Below are positions 16,373 to 26,381 of a DNA stretch of 64,000 nt, piece by piece (position 1 is the stretch's first letter; each line of letters begins with the position of its first letter). The notes under the pieces are model-generated. The model had not been told where the DNA came from. It was given only the letters and a program-made list of their open reading frames with translations, and did not search any database. Made by a program: the position numbers and the translations under genes. Source of the stretch: Lachnospiraceae bacterium. Lineage in GTDB: Bacteria > Bacillota > Clostridia > Lachnospirales > Lachnospiraceae. The stretch is taken from positions 1 through 64,000 of the forward strand of contig JAFTJD010000046.1 of NCBI GenBank assembly GCA_017456585.1. Direction: 5' to 3'.

Positions 16373-18235
16373 TTATTCAATGCTTAGTTTAATAGAAGGT
16401 TCGTGGGTGGTAATAAGAATTCTGTATATACTATGCTCCCATGCAGTTTTTAGACGTGCATCCTCTATAGGGATTTCCTCGTATGAAACGTCGCAATAGT
16501 TGCTGTTAATGACAATTTTGCCAAGCGTTCCTACGGATATAGTATTCGATTCAACAGCCGGAGCTTCATAGGTCATGATAGAAAGCACACAATTGTTTTC
16601 TGCGGTTTCATCAGTGTAAATGATGCTGTCTTCGATGGTTATATTGCTTCCTTTGTTGAGGGTAAGACATCTCTTATAGCTACAAATGCCAGCCTCGGCG
16701 GGATAGGCTTTGGCGATATCCATGGAAATGGCAGCAAGCTCATCGGAGAAAGAATATTGGACGTCACAAGCGGCATATTCACGACCATCTTTTTGCATAA
16801 CTCCGTTAATGGTAGGAAGATTGTGATATGCAGACTGCATTGCCCAAAGTTCATATCTGTCTGCCGAAAAGGTTTTCTTGGTATAGGTTTCGACACCGAC
16901 ATCGATGATAAAAGGTTTGCCGTTTTTGTATACGGTAAAGCTTCCGGTATCATTATGGTTGTGGCTGTCGGCATTATGTCCTGCTTTGGCAGCAAGATAG
17001 AGAGTGTCATCACGGGATATGAATAAGCCGACACTTTCGTAATAGAGGTCGCGGTATTCTGTTTTTGATTCAGGATAGGTAAGTATTTCTTTGTATGCAA
17101 ATGCGTTCTGTATGTGATAGAAAAGATTGATTTCTTTGGAAAGCAGCTTGTCTTCGTTTACTTTGTATTCTTTAGCGGCGAAGCTTTGCATAGCACTACT
17201 TTCTATACATTTGCCAAATAAGAATTCGCGGACTCCGGCTCTTCCGGCAACAGGAGAGCAGTCGGCAAAATTAACATAATACTTATCATCTACATGTACA
17301 TTCATTATGTAGAGTGCAATGTTTTTGATTTTTTCGTTGCCATAAAGAGGAGTCACCTTGCCGTTTGTTATGTTGTTTAGGAGTTCCATGGTGTTAAAAA
17401 GACACAACCCTGCATGGCGATAGTACTGTGCTCCCTCGTCACAGCAACCGTCTTCTCCGTAATCTCTTACAAATGCACTAACGCAGTCACAGGCTTTCCT
17501 AAAGATGGATTCCTTAAATTCTGCTGTATTAATAGCATGTAATTCTTGTGATTGTTGGTCGGAGTGTGCTGCCTGAGGATTTCGCTCAAGGTCGGCAAGA
17601 AAGGCTGCAATCAGAACGTTCTGGGTACACCATATAGTCCAGTTGCAGGTTTTCTTATTATTTTGTCCCATCCACCACACGTTAGTTTCTATAAATGGGA
17701 TGAGCACACGATTAGTTATCTCATGTACGATTCGTTCGTATATGAAAGGGTGAACGCTGTCAAAGGCATCCTTAAGAAGATAGCCTGCTGTTGCAAGTAA
17801 GGCGGCTGTTTCGCACGCGAATAAGTCGATTACCGGCCTTGTTACATCAGGAAGCAGCTGGTTTGGAAGACCGGGATAACTGTTGTGCGGAGGCAACTGC
17901 CAGGCACTTTCTTCACATATCGAAAAAATACCATTTATTATGTCGTCGAGGAAACGGCCTTTATATTCCATGCATTCAGCCATGATTAATGCATTTATCG
18001 CGTATCTTTTGGAAAAATTGACATCTTCAAATGCTACTCTGTTCCCTGTCCTTAAAAATGTCATGTAGGTGGTTGCAGGAATGGATGGAAAACTATAATT
18101 TAAATATTTTTCGCCCTCTTTTATGATGGTATTTTTGAATGCAACGGGGATTTCCTCGTATGCTTCGCGGTCAGATGCCGGCTTGTAATAGTTATATGGC
18201 TGTAGATTAGAATAATCTTTTAAGTATGTAAACAT
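16373..18235 (-). CDS. Heparinase II/III-like polysaccharide lyase
   Basis: A 620-residue protein without signal peptide. The N-terminal 330 residues are an alpha-helical (alpha/alpha toroid) part rich in aromatic residues (NVWWMGQNNKKTCNWTIWCT). The C-terminal half contains the Hepar_II_III block AGHNADSHNHNDTGSFTVYK with the catalytic-type His/Asn residues, then GKPFIIDVGVETY, typical of PL12/PL15/PL21-related lyases. Such enzymes cleave uronic-acid-containing glycans by beta-elimination; the substrate here is unknown, and unsaturated pectic or alginate-like oligomers are possible. The start at 18235 is supported by CCGGGAGG just upstream on this strand; a longer in-frame start at 18298 lacks one. 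It is divergent from the GH35 gene. Confidence 0.8.
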   Translation of the reverse strand: MFTYLKDYSNLQPYNYYKPASDREAYEEIPVAFKNTIIKEGEKYLNYSFPSIPATTYMTFLRTGNRVAFEDVNFSKRYAINALIMAECMEYKGRFLDDIINGIFSICEESAWQLPPHNSYPGLPNQLLPDVTRPVIDLFACETAALLATAGYLLKDAFDSVHPFIYERIVHEITNRVLIPFIETNVWWMGQNNKKTCNWTIWCTQNVLIAAFLADLERNPQAAHSDQQSQELHAINTAEFKESIFRKACDCVSAFVRDYGEDGCCDEGAQYYRHAGLCLFNTMELLNNITNGKVTPLYGNEKIKNIALYIMNVHVDDKYYVNFADCSPVAGRAGVREFLFGKCIESSAMQSFAAKEYKVNEDKLLSKEINLFYHIQNAFAYKEILTYPESKTEYRDLYYESVGLFISRDDTLYLAAKAGHNADSHNHNDTGSFTVYKNGKPFIIDVGVETYTKKTFSADRYELWAMQSAYHNLPTINGVMQKDGREYAACDVQYSFSDELAAISMDIAKAYPAEAGICSYKRCLTLNKGSNITIEDSIIYTDETAENNCVLSIMTYEAPAVESNTISVGTLGKIVINSNYCDVSYEEIPIEDARLKTAWEHSIYRILITTHEPSIKLSIE

Positions 18236-18367
18236 AAATGCCTCCCGGATATGATAAATAGTGAATTCGTATGTTTTACATGCATGAGTAATTTGCATAT
18301 AAACAGTTTATCATAATGGAGTTTTATTTACAATCCATGTGTTTGCTTATAATTAGAGAAAAATGAC

Positions 18368-18396
18368 TTGCAAGCACATGTTGCGTGAGATAAAAT
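18368..18396 (+). promoter_or_regulatory. Candidate promoter of the GH35 gene
   Basis: TTGCAA (18368-18373), a 17-bp spacer and TAAAAT (18391-18396), 40 bp upstream of ATG 18436, in the divergent region with the heparinase-like gene. Confidence 0.5.
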
Positions 18397-18435
18397 GAGA
18401 GAGTGAAAAACTATATCAGAAAGGGTAGGAATTAT

Positions 18436-20202
18436 ATGAAACATACATTTGAAGTTAAAGATAAGTTTTATATTGACGGAGAACCTATACAGATAATATC
18501 CGGTGGTATGCATTATTTTAGAATTGTGCCGGAGTATTGGAGAGACCGTCTTGAGAAGATGAAGGCTATGGGATGTAATACGGTTGAGACTTATGTTCCG
18601 TGGAATATGCATGAACCGCGTAAGGGTGAATACAATTTTAAGGGAATGCTTGATGTAAAGAGATTTATTGAGATAGCAGACGAGCTTGGATTGTATGTAA
18701 TTGTGCGTCCGTCACCATATATTTGTGCAGAGTGGGAGCTTGGTGGTCTTCCGGCATGGCTTCTTAAAGAGGATGGCATGCGTCTCAGAGGAATGTATGA
18801 GCCTTATCTTAAGCATGTAAAAGAATATTATGCGAAGCTTTTTGAGATTCTCGCACCGCTTCAGATTACCGAAGGCGGGCCTGTTATCATGTTCCAGGTA
18901 GAGAATGAATACGGATATTATGGAGATGATACCAAATATCTTCTTACCCTTATGGATTACATGAAAGAATATGGCGCAAACGTTCCGTTCGTAACATCTG
19001 ACGGTCCATGGGGAGATGCGTTAAGATGCGGACAGGTTCCGGGTACACTTACAACTGCTAATTTCGGTTCGAAGGTTGAAAGCCAGTTCAATGTGCTTAA
19101 GAGATACACTGACGGACCGCTTATGTGTATGGAGTTCTGGGTTGGCTGGTTTGACAGCTGGGGATGCGGTAAGCACAACACATCTAACCTTGAAGAGAAT
19201 AAGAAGGACCTTGAGGATGCGCTTAAGTTTGGCAATATTAATATATACATGTTTATCGGAGGAACCAATTTTGGTTTCATGAACGGTTCTAATTATTATG
19301 ATGTGCTCACACCTGATGTTACATCATATGATTATGATGCTGTTCTTACAGAATGGGGTGATATCACTCCTAAGTACGAGGCGTTCCGTGAGATTATAAG
19401 TAAGTTTGCACCGGTTGGAGATATGAAATTCTCCACAGAGGTTAAGAAGATAGCATACGGAGAGTGTAAGGAAACAGGAAGAGTAAGCTTATTTGAAACA
19501 CTTGATGATATATCTGCACCGATTGTTTCAACATATCCAATGAGCATGGAGAAGCTTGGGCAGAATTATGGCTATACGTTATATCGCTCGAAGCTTGAAA
19601 AGGAAAGAGATATTTCCAAGATAAGACTTTATGATGCGAATGACAGAGCTAATATTTTTGTTAATCAGAAGCATCTTATTACCCTTTATGACCTTGAACT
19701 TCTTAAGGAGCATGGTGTAAGCTGTAAGTTCTTAGAGGATGGCTTAGAAGATAATTACATAGATATTCTTACAGAGAATATGGGGCGTGTTAATTTCGGA
19801 CCAAGAATTGAGAAACAGCGTAAGGGAATCGATGGTACGGTTTCTCTCAACGGACATGGTCATTTTAACTGGGAGCAGTATACACTTCCGCTTGATAATG
19901 TCGATAAGATTGACTTCGATAAGCCATATAAGGAAGGAGTTCCTGCATTTTACAGATACACCTTTGAGGCAAATGAGATAGGAGATACATTCCTTGAACT
20001 TGAGGGCTTCGGAAAGGGTGTAGCATTTATCAACGGCTTTAATCTCGGCCGTTATTGGGAGATTGGACCACAGAAGCGTCTCTATGTTCCGGGGCCGCTT
20101 ATTAAACCAGGCACTAACGAGATTATTGTATTCGAAACAGAAGGCAAGGTTGGCGATAAGGTAAGACTTCTTGATGAGCCGGATCTTGGTAAAAACGAAT
20201 AA
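18436..20202 (+). CDS. Beta-galactosidase, GH35
   Basis: A 588-residue enzyme, cytoplasmic (no signal peptide). GH35 removes terminal beta-galactose with retention. The N-terminal TIM barrel opens with GEPIQIISGGMHYFRI and AMGCNTVETYVPWNMHEP. The acid/base lies in FQVENEYG (Glu158) and the nucleophile in LMCMEFW (Glu233). GGTNFGFMNG is another family block, and two jelly-roll domains follow, ending with the GFNLGRYWEIGPQK signature. ATG 18436 gives the normal start of the family; an in-frame GTG at 18403 is less likely. Galactan or xyloglucan side chains are likely substrates. Confidence 0.93.
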   Translation: MKHTFEVKDKFYIDGEPIQIISGGMHYFRIVPEYWRDRLEKMKAMGCNTVETYVPWNMHEPRKGEYNFKGMLDVKRFIEIADELGLYVIVRPSPYICAEWELGGLPAWLLKEDGMRLRGMYEPYLKHVKEYYAKLFEILAPLQITEGGPVIMFQVENEYGYYGDDTKYLLTLMDYMKEYGANVPFVTSDGPWGDALRCGQVPGTLTTANFGSKVESQFNVLKRYTDGPLMCMEFWVGWFDSWGCGKHNTSNLEENKKDLEDALKFGNINIYMFIGGTNFGFMNGSNYYDVLTPDVTSYDYDAVLTEWGDITPKYEAFREIISKFAPVGDMKFSTEVKKIAYGECKETGRVSLFETLDDISAPIVSTYPMSMEKLGQNYGYTLYRSKLEKERDISKIRLYDANDRANIFVNQKHLITLYDLELLKEHGVSCKFLEDGLEDNYIDILTENMGRVNFGPRIEKQRKGIDGTVSLNGHGHFNWEQYTLPLDNVDKIDFDKPYKEGVPAFYRYTFEANEIGDTFLELEGFGKGVAFINGFNLGRYWEIGPQKRLYVPGPLIKPGTNEIIVFETEGKVGDKVRLLDEPDLGKNE

Positions 20203-20240
20203 ATGATGGGGTGCTGTCTTTTTGGCACCTCGTGTGATTC

Positions 20241-20547
20241 CTCCAATTTTACAGCCTAAAGAGTGAAATACCATTACCAAGCTGTAAAAATTGGAGAAGG
20301 CACGGCTAAATTACCTACTGAACAAAGAGCTCTTGAGCTCCGGTAGGTAATTTCGCCGTGCCTTTTCTAATTTATACCCACTGGTCAACGAGTTTACTGG
20401 CTCCGGTAGGTAATTTAGCCGTGCCTTTTCTAATTTTTACCTACTGCTCAACGAGGTCGCAGGCTCCGGTAGGTAATTTCACTGTAATTTTACTGGTTTT
20501 TACCTACTGGGAGTAAGAGAAAGCACCGGCTAGTAGGTAAAAACCAG
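20241..20547. repeat. Tandem hairpin array 1 (63-bp period, CCTACT...GGTAGG units)
   Basis: This fills most of the 479-bp gap (20203-20681) between GH35 and the GNAT gene, where no coding region is visible. First comes a hairpin with arms CTCCAATTTTACAGC / GCTGTAAAAATTGGAG (20241-20255, 20281-20296). Then a 23-bp-arm hairpin (20297-20319 with 20342-20364), one mismatch and one wobble. The block CCGGTAGGTAATTT recurs at 20340, 20403 and 20466, exactly 63 bp apart. A last unit has perfect 16-bp arms (20493-20508 with 20532-20547). Each unit places CCTACT about 34 nt from a GTAGG arm. The spacer-plus-palindrome build is unlike CRISPR. Confidence 0.85.
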
Positions 20548-20598
20548 AAAAGTCATGTTCTCCCGGCAAGAAAAGCCATGTTCTGTCAGCGAACTTTA

Positions 20599-20627
20599 TT
20601 GCAGAATTGTGTAAAATGTGGTATGAT
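20599..20627 (+). promoter_or_regulatory. Promoter of the GNAT gene
   Basis: TTGCAG (20599-20604), a 17-bp spacer and TATGAT (20622-20627), 54 bp upstream of the start. Confidence 0.5.
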
Positions 20628-20681
20628 TAGGAGAGGTATGTATATTGATAAAATGCGTAAAGAGAGTTATATGGGAGAACT

Positions 20682-21098
20682 ATGATTACATTAGTAGAGA
20701 ATAAACTTGATGTGGAGACGTATCTTGCATTGAGAGCATCAGTTAATTGGAAGAAGTTAAGCAAAGAACAGGCACAGAAAGCACTTGATAATAGCTTGTA
20801 CATAATCTGTGCGTATGATGGGGACAGACCTGTCGGAATGGGAAGAATCGTTGGAGACGGTGCGGTAATATGCTATGTGCAGGACTTGGTAATATGTCCG
20901 GATGTACAGGGAAAAGGCATCGGAGGACAGATTCTTTCGAGACTTAAGGAATATGTTAATGACACACTCAAGCTTGAGAATACAGAGATGATGTTTGCAC
21001 TTATGTGTGCAAAAGGTAGAGAAGATTTTTACAAAAAATATGATTTTATTGCCAGACCGACAGATAATCTCGGACCGGGTATGATTCAATATCTGTGA
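20682..21098 (+). CDS. GNAT family N-acetyltransferase
   Basis: A 138-residue protein of typical single-domain GNAT length. The acetyl-CoA binding motif A is clear (VQDLVICPDVQGKGIGGQIL, with the Q-G-K-G-I-G core), and IICAYDGDRPVGMGRIVGDG is the preceding strand pair. The end (YKKYDFIARPTDNLGPGMIQ) resembles the small cytoplasmic group that includes PA4794/YjgM-like enzymes. The substrate is unknown; it could be an amino acid, polyamine, antibiotic or peptide. ATG 20682 is preceded by GGAGAA. It is followed by malQ after 123 bp and probably transcribed separately. Confidence 0.85.
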   Translation: MITLVENKLDVETYLALRASVNWKKLSKEQAQKALDNSLYIICAYDGDRPVGMGRIVGDGAVICYVQDLVICPDVQGKGIGGQILSRLKEYVNDTLKLENTEMMFALMCAKGREDFYKKYDFIARPTDNLGPGMIQYL

Positions 21099-21221
21099 TA
21101 TAAGAGGCATGCGTTGCTCATGGCATACAGAAGTGTTGCTCAAGCACGCAAAGGTGTTATCATGGCACACAGCAATTCATAGTATCATAGAGATATATAA
21201 CACAATACTTAGGAGGCACAC

Positions 21222-22709
21222 ATGGATAAAAGAATGGCCGGAATTCTTATGCATCCGACCTCATTTCCTTCGCCGTACGGAATCGGAGATATGGGACAGG
21301 GCGCATACGATTTTGTGGATTTTTTGGCAGAGGCCGGGCAGAAACTTTGGCAGGTATTGCCGCTTGGACCGACAGGTTATGGAGATTCGCCTTACCAGCT
21401 GTTTTCATCTTTCGCAGGACAGCCGCTTATTATAAGTCTTGATGAGCTGTTAAAGGACGGCCTGTTTGAAGAAAGAGATGTTATGGATATTCCGGAGTGG
21501 AACAGCACTGCTGTTGACTATGGTAAAGTACTTGAATATAAGAGCAGGCTTTATAAGAAGGCATATAATAGATTTTTACTTAATCAGGATGAAGAACGTG
21601 CATATGATTATCAGCGTTTTATCAGAAATAATGCTTTCTGGCTTGAGGATTATTGCATGTATATGGCGTGTAAGGAAGCCTTTGGAGGAATAGCATGGAC
21701 GGAATGGAATGAGCGTTACAAGAATCCTTCAGCATACGACAAGGAAGCCATAAGTAAAGAATTAAGTAATGAGATGGAATATTATCGTTTTATTCAGTAC
21801 ATTTTCTTTACACAATGGATAAAACTTAAGGAATATGCTAACGATAAAGGGATACGAATAATAGGAGACATGCCGATTTTCGTTGCTTATGACAGTGCGG
21901 ATGTATGGGCGCATAAGGAACTTTTTCAGTTGGATGAAGAGGGATTTCCTGTTGTGGTTGCAGGTGTTCCGCCGGACTATTTTAGTGAAACGGGACAGCT
22001 CTGGGGTAATCCGCTTTATGATTGGGATATAATGAAGGCTGATGATTATGATTGGTGGATAGCAAGAATAAGGCAGCAGCTTACATTGTATGATTATGTG
22101 AGAATAGACCATTTCAGAGGTTTTGAGGCTTACTGGGAGATTGACTATGGGGAAGAAACTGCCATAAACGGTAAATGGGTTAAAGGACCGGGACACGATC
22201 TTTTTAATAGAATTAGAGAGGTGTTCGGAGAGAAGCTTCCGATTATTGCAGAGGACTTGGGTGTGATTACACCTGAGGTTGAAGAACTTAGAGATGATTT
22301 CGGCTTGCAAGGAATGAAGGTGTTGCAATTTGCTTTCGATGGCGGAGCGGATAATCCGTTTTTGCCACATAATTGTGTGCCTAACAGTATCTGCTATACC
22401 GGAACTCATGATAATGATACCACACTTGGTTGGTACGCTACGGCTTCAGAATATACAAGAAAGCACTGTGAGGATTACTTGGGTGTTAGCGATGAAAGTA
22501 TGGCATGGGTAATGATTAAGACTGCATACGCAAGTGTATCGAAGATGGCTATTGTGCCTATGCAGGATGTGCTTGAGCTTGGTTCAGAGGGCAGGATGAA
22601 TACGCCGAGTATGCCTTCGGGCAATTGGAGCTGGAGATGCGAGGAGACAGCATTTTCTAAAGAATTATCAGATAAACTTCTGCGTTTGGCAGAGCTTTAT
22701 GGAAGATAA
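21222..22709 (+). CDS. malQ: 4-alpha-glucanotransferase (amylomaltase), GH77
   Basis: A 495-residue enzyme of the usual bacterial length. It transfers segments of alpha-1,4-glucan between maltodextrins in the cytoplasm. Family marks: HPTSFPSPYGIGDMGQGAYD at the start, the nucleophile in VRIDHFRGFEAYW, the acid in PIIAEDLGVITPEVE, and the third carboxylate in YTGTHDNDTTLGWY. TTAGGAGG stands before ATG 21222. No maltose transporter is nearby, so a housekeeping role in glycogen or maltodextrin turnover is more likely than a local operon function. Confidence 0.95.
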   Translation: MDKRMAGILMHPTSFPSPYGIGDMGQGAYDFVDFLAEAGQKLWQVLPLGPTGYGDSPYQLFSSFAGQPLIISLDELLKDGLFEERDVMDIPEWNSTAVDYGKVLEYKSRLYKKAYNRFLLNQDEERAYDYQRFIRNNAFWLEDYCMYMACKEAFGGIAWTEWNERYKNPSAYDKEAISKELSNEMEYYRFIQYIFFTQWIKLKEYANDKGIRIIGDMPIFVAYDSADVWAHKELFQLDEEGFPVVVAGVPPDYFSETGQLWGNPLYDWDIMKADDYDWWIARIRQQLTLYDYVRIDHFRGFEAYWEIDYGEETAINGKWVKGPGHDLFNRIREVFGEKLPIIAEDLGVITPEVEELRDDFGLQGMKVLQFAFDGGADNPFLPHNCVPNSICYTGTHDNDTTLGWYATASEYTRKHCEDYLGVSDESMAWVMIKTAYASVSKMAIVPMQDVLELGSEGRMNTPSMPSGNWSWRCEETAFSKELSDKLLRLAELYGR

Positions 22710-22775
22710 TCGGGATATAGCATATATATGGATTGATTATAATGAAAGGACTTTGCCGTATGGCATGGTGATAGT

Positions 22776-23507
22776 ATGATTCGAAGTATTTTAGTAATTT
22801 TACTTTTAGTTTTATATGGTATTTTCAGTATTGTGGCTTTACCGATACTTGCTTTGGTTGGAAAGATTAATAAGACTGCAAGGGATAAAGCAACCTTTAC
22901 GATAGTTATTGCGACATTTAAGATGATTCTTTTCTTGTCGGGAATTAAGATTATAGTTAAAGGTAAGGAGAAGATACCGACAGATTGTGCGGTATTGTAT
23001 GTAGGCAATCACAGAAGCTATTTTGATATAGTTTCGCTTTACACCATCATAGCACCTTTGGCGGGATTCGTTGCTAAGGTAGAGATGAAGAAGGTGCCGC
23101 TTCTTAACATCTGGATGAAATATATGAATTGTCTTTTCCTTGACAGAAATGATATAAGACAGGGACTTAAGGTTATTCTTGAAGGAATAGAGGCTATGAA
23201 GTCCGGAATTTCAATGTGTATTTTCCCTGAAGGAACACGTAATAAGGCTGAGAATGAGGCAGAGCTTTTACCATTTAAGGAAGGCAGCCTCAAGCTTGCA
23301 GAGAAGTCCGGCAGTCCGATAGTTCCGGTTGCACTTCATAACACTATTAACTGTTTTGAAAAAACCTTCCCAAGAATAAGAAAGACAACTATTTCTATTG
23401 AGTTTGGTGAACCGATATATATGGATAAACTCGAGAAAGAAGAAAGAAAGTTCCTTGGAGCGAAGGTAAGAGATATTATAATAGAGATGCTTAAGAATAC
23501 TAATTAG
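22776..23507 (+). CDS. plsC: 1-acyl-sn-glycerol-3-phosphate acyltransferase
   Basis: A 243-residue membrane enzyme that adds the second acyl chain to make phosphatidic acid. An N-terminal hydrophobic segment anchors it. The catalytic motif is VGNHRSYFDIV (NHx4D), the glycerophosphate-binding motif is FPEGTRNK, and LPFKEGSLKLAEKSGSPIVP is the later block. The ribosome site before ATG 22776 is weak (GGTGATAGT). It lies 66 bp behind malQ. plsC paralogues are common, so this may not be the main one. Confidence 0.88.
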   Translation: MIRSILVILLLVLYGIFSIVALPILALVGKINKTARDKATFTIVIATFKMILFLSGIKIIVKGKEKIPTDCAVLYVGNHRSYFDIVSLYTIIAPLAGFVAKVEMKKVPLLNIWMKYMNCLFLDRNDIRQGLKVILEGIEAMKSGISMCIFPEGTRNKAENEAELLPFKEGSLKLAEKSGSPIVPVALHNTINCFEKTFPRIRKTTISIEFGEPIYMDKLEKEERKFLGAKVRDIIIEMLKNTN

Positions 23508-23542
23508 TTCTAAGATAAATGTTGATAAGGAGGTTCGCGAAT

Positions 23543-24607
23543 ATGGGGCAGAATAATGGTGAAAAATATGTGGCATATATTGGCTCATATACTCATGGCA
23601 AAGCCAAGGGAATAACGATTTGCGATGTAGATGTTGAAAAAGGAAGATGTACAAAACGTAAAGAGGTAGAGATTAATAATCCGTCATATATGGTGGCAGC
23701 TAACAGCGGGAAATATCTTTACTCGATATGTGATGAAGGACTTGCAGCGTATTTAATACTTCCTGATGGGGATTTGGAGCTTATTAACAGGGCATCCATT
23801 AATGGTATGAGAGGATGTCATATTACGATTAACAAGGATGATTCCTATCTTTTCGTAGCAGGATATCATGATGCTAAGGCTACTGTTGTGAAAGTAAGAG
23901 AAGATGGCGGAATCGGTGAAGTTACAGATGAAATGTATAACCATGGACTCGGTAGCGTAGGAGAGAGAAACTTTAGAGCGCATATAAGCTGCGCAGCACT
24001 TACACCGGATGAGAAATATCTCATGGTCTGCGATATGGGTATAGACCAGGTTAAGGCATATCGCTTCGATAAGGCAAAGGGTAAACTTAAGCTTGTTGAC
24101 ATCTTAAGATGTGAGCTTGAATCTGCTCCGAGAACAATGATATTTAGTCCTGATGGCAGATTCGCATATCTTTTATGCGAACTTAAGAATTACATAAGTA
24201 TATACACATATCAGGATGGAGGAAAAGGTCCGGTATTTGAACTTATAGAAAGAGTGTCTGCGGTAGAGAACAGGCAATCCAATATAACAGCAAGTGTTGC
24301 GATAAAGATGTCAAAGGACGGCAAATATGTATTCGTAACAAGTGCCGGCGGCAATGGACTTGCATTTTTCAGAAGAAATGTAGAGGAAGGAAGATTAAGA
24401 AGACTTTCAGTACTTCCGATAAGTGGTGAATTTCCGAAGGACTTTATGCTTTTACCCGATGAGAAACATTTTGTTTCACTTAACCACGATTCTAATCAGC
24501 TTACATTCTTTACTTTGAATTATGAGCAGGGAATAATCATTATGAATGGTCATCCTATTGACATTGAGAAACCTAATTGTGGAATAATTGTTAAAATTAA
24601 TAATTAA
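23543..24607 (+). CDS. Lactonase family protein (6-phosphogluconolactonase-like beta-propeller)
   Basis: A 354-residue protein with the repeated strands of the seven-bladed YbhE/Pgl propeller: KYVAYIGSYTHGKAKGI at the start, NPSYMVAANSGKYLYSI, RAHISCAALTPDEKYLMVCD, and a closing KHFVSLNHDSNQLTFFTLN. Proteins of this family hydrolyse 6-phosphogluconolactone or other sugar lactones; assignment to a given lactone is uncertain. No signal peptide. AAGGAGG at 23527-23533 supports ATG 23543 over an in-frame ATG at 23519. It is 35 bp behind plsC and 19 bp before fhs, so the three may be co-transcribed. Confidence 0.82.
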   Translation: MGQNNGEKYVAYIGSYTHGKAKGITICDVDVEKGRCTKRKEVEINNPSYMVAANSGKYLYSICDEGLAAYLILPDGDLELINRASINGMRGCHITINKDDSYLFVAGYHDAKATVVKVREDGGIGEVTDEMYNHGLGSVGERNFRAHISCAALTPDEKYLMVCDMGIDQVKAYRFDKAKGKLKLVDILRCELESAPRTMIFSPDGRFAYLLCELKNYISIYTYQDGGKGPVFELIERVSAVENRQSNITASVAIKMSKDGKYVFVTSAGGNGLAFFRRNVEEGRLRRLSVLPISGEFPKDFMLLPDEKHFVSLNHDSNQLTFFTLNYEQGIIIMNGHPIDIEKPNCGIIVKINN

Positions 24608-24626
24608 AAATTTATAAGAGGTGCCT

Positions 24627-26294
24627 ATGAAAACAGATATCGAAATAGCTCAGGAAGCTAAATTAATACCTATAACAGAGGTCGCAAAACAGCTTGATAT
24701 AGAAGCTGATGACTTGGAACTTTACGGAAAATATAAAGCAAAATTATCAGAGGAACTTTGGGATAAGATTAAGAACAGACCGGATGGTAAGCTTGTTCTT
24801 GTTACTGCAATTAACCCTACACCGGCAGGTGAGGGTAAGACTACTACCAGTGTCGGAGTAGGTCAGGCATTTGCAAAGATTAATAAGAAAGCGGTAATAG
24901 CTTTAAGAGAACCGTCACTTGGACCATGCTTTGGAATTAAAGGCGGTGCTGCCGGCGGCGGATACGCACAGGTAGTTCCTATGGAGGATCTTAATCTTCA
25001 TTTTACAGGTGATTTCCATGCAATAACTTCTGCGAACAATCTTTTGGCTGCATTGCTTGATAATCATATTCAGCAGGGTAATTCACTCGGAATTGATCCT
25101 AATCAGATAGTGTGGAAGCGTTGCCTTGACATGAACGACAGAGTTTTGAGAAATGTTGTTGTGGGCCTTGGAAAGAAGCTTGATGGTGTTGTACGAGAGG
25201 ATCATTTCTGTATAACTGTTGCATCTGAGATAATGGCTATTTTCTGTTTGGCAGAGGATCTGGATGATCTCAAGAAACGTCTTTCCAATATAATAGTAGC
25301 GTACACATATGAGGGCAAGCCTGTAACAGCAGCAGACCTTAAGGCAGTCGGCGCAATGATGGCACTTTTGAAGGATGCCATGAAGCCAAACCTTATACAG
25401 ACTCTGGAACATACACCGGCCATCATTCATGGAGGGCCTTTTGCGAATATTGCACATGGATGTAATAGTGTGAGAGCTACAAGAATGGCACTTAAATTAG
25501 CTGATTATGTAATTACAGAGGCAGGCTTCGGTGCAGACCTTGGCGCAGAGAAGTTCTTTGATATTAAGTGTCGAATGGCAGGGCTTAAGCCGGATGCGGT
25601 TGTGCTTGTGGCTACAGTACGAGCACTCAAGTATAACGGTGGTATTCCTAAGACAGAACTTGGAGCTGAGAATCTTGATGCACTTAAAGCAGGAATTGTC
25701 AATCTCGAGAAGCATATTGAGAATTTGCAGAAATATGATGTGCCGGTAATCGTTACGCTTAATAAATTCAGCACTGACAGCGAGGCTGAGCTTGCGTATG
25801 TTAAGGCATTTTGCGAAGAAAGAGGCTGTGATTTTGAACTCTCAGAAGTATGGGAGAAGGGCGGCGAAGGTGGTGTAGCTCTTGCTAAGCGCATAGTTGA
25901 GACCCTTGAAACAAAAGAAAGTCATTTTAAAGTTCTCTATAATGATGAGCTTAGCATTAAAGAAAAGATAGAAGTAGTATGTAAAGAAATATATGGTGCT
26001 GCCGGCGTTACATTTGATGATGCTGCTAATAAGGCTATCGCTAAGATAGAGGAATTGGGATTTGGTAATATGCCGGTATGTATGGCAAAGACACAGTATT
26101 CACTTTCAGATGACCAGACTAAGCTTGGACGACCAAGTGGATTTACTGTTAATATCAGAGAGGCGTATATTTCTGCGGGAGCAGGCTTTGTTGTTGCTTT
26201 GACAGGTACGATTATGACAATGCCGGGTCTTCCGAAGGTTCCGGCAGCGGAGAGAATCGATGTTGCAGATGGAAAAATAATAGGGCTGTTTTAG
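24627..26294 (+). CDS. fhs: Formate-tetrahydrofolate ligase
   Basis: A 555-residue enzyme of full family length. It makes 10-formyl-tetrahydrofolate from formate, ATP and tetrahydrofolate, feeding one-carbon metabolism and acetogenesis-type pathways common in Clostridia. The P-loop is in [20 protein letters not shown]; other blocks are [39 protein letters not shown] and the closing [23 protein letters not shown] 24627 is preceded by AGAGGT; a GTG at 24621 is possible but lies inside that site. No folate genes are adjacent. Confidence 0.96.
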   Translation: MKTDIEIAQEAKLIPITEVAKQLDIEADDLELYGKYKAKLSEELWDKIKNRPDGKLVLVTAINPTPAGEGKTTTSVGVGQAFAKINKKAVIALREPSLGPCFGIKGGAAGGGYAQVVPMEDLNLHFTGDFHAITSANNLLAALLDNHIQQGNSLGIDPNQIVWKRCLDMNDRVLRNVVVGLGKKLDGVVREDHFCITVASEIMAIFCLAEDLDDLKKRLSNIIVAYTYEGKPVTAADLKAVGAMMALLKDAMKPNLIQTLEHTPAIIHGGPFANIAHGCNSVRATRMALKLADYVITEAGFGADLGAEKFFDIKCRMAGLKPDAVVLVATVRALKYNGGIPKTELGAENLDALKAGIVNLEKHIENLQKYDVPVIVTLNKFSTDSEAELAYVKAFCEERGCDFELSEVWEKGGEGGVALAKRIVETLETKESHFKVLYNDELSIKEKIEVVCKEIYGAAGVTFDDAANKAIAKIEELGFGNMPVCMAKTQYSLSDDQTKLGRPSGFTVNIREAYISAGAGFVVALTGTIMTMPGLPKVPAAERIDVADGKIIGLF

Positions 26295-26309
26295 GCTTAT
26301 GATAAGTGA

Positions 26310-26346
26310 GGCCGGTGTCATCTGTGTATGGACGGATGCTCCGGCC
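26310..26346 (+). other. Hairpin between fhs and the response regulator
   Basis: GGCCGG at 26310-26315 pairs with CCGGCC at 26341-26346, and part of the inner sequence also pairs (CATC/GATG). No T tract follows. It could end fhs transcription weakly or mark the leader of the next operon. Confidence 0.35.
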
Positions 26347-26381
26347 GACATCTTATATTGGCAGATGTGGGAGGAAGAAAC

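Noticed and set aside
21762-22409. 215-residue minus-strand open frame opposite malQ
   Set aside because: It is a shadow of malQ; no domain or ribosome site was seen.
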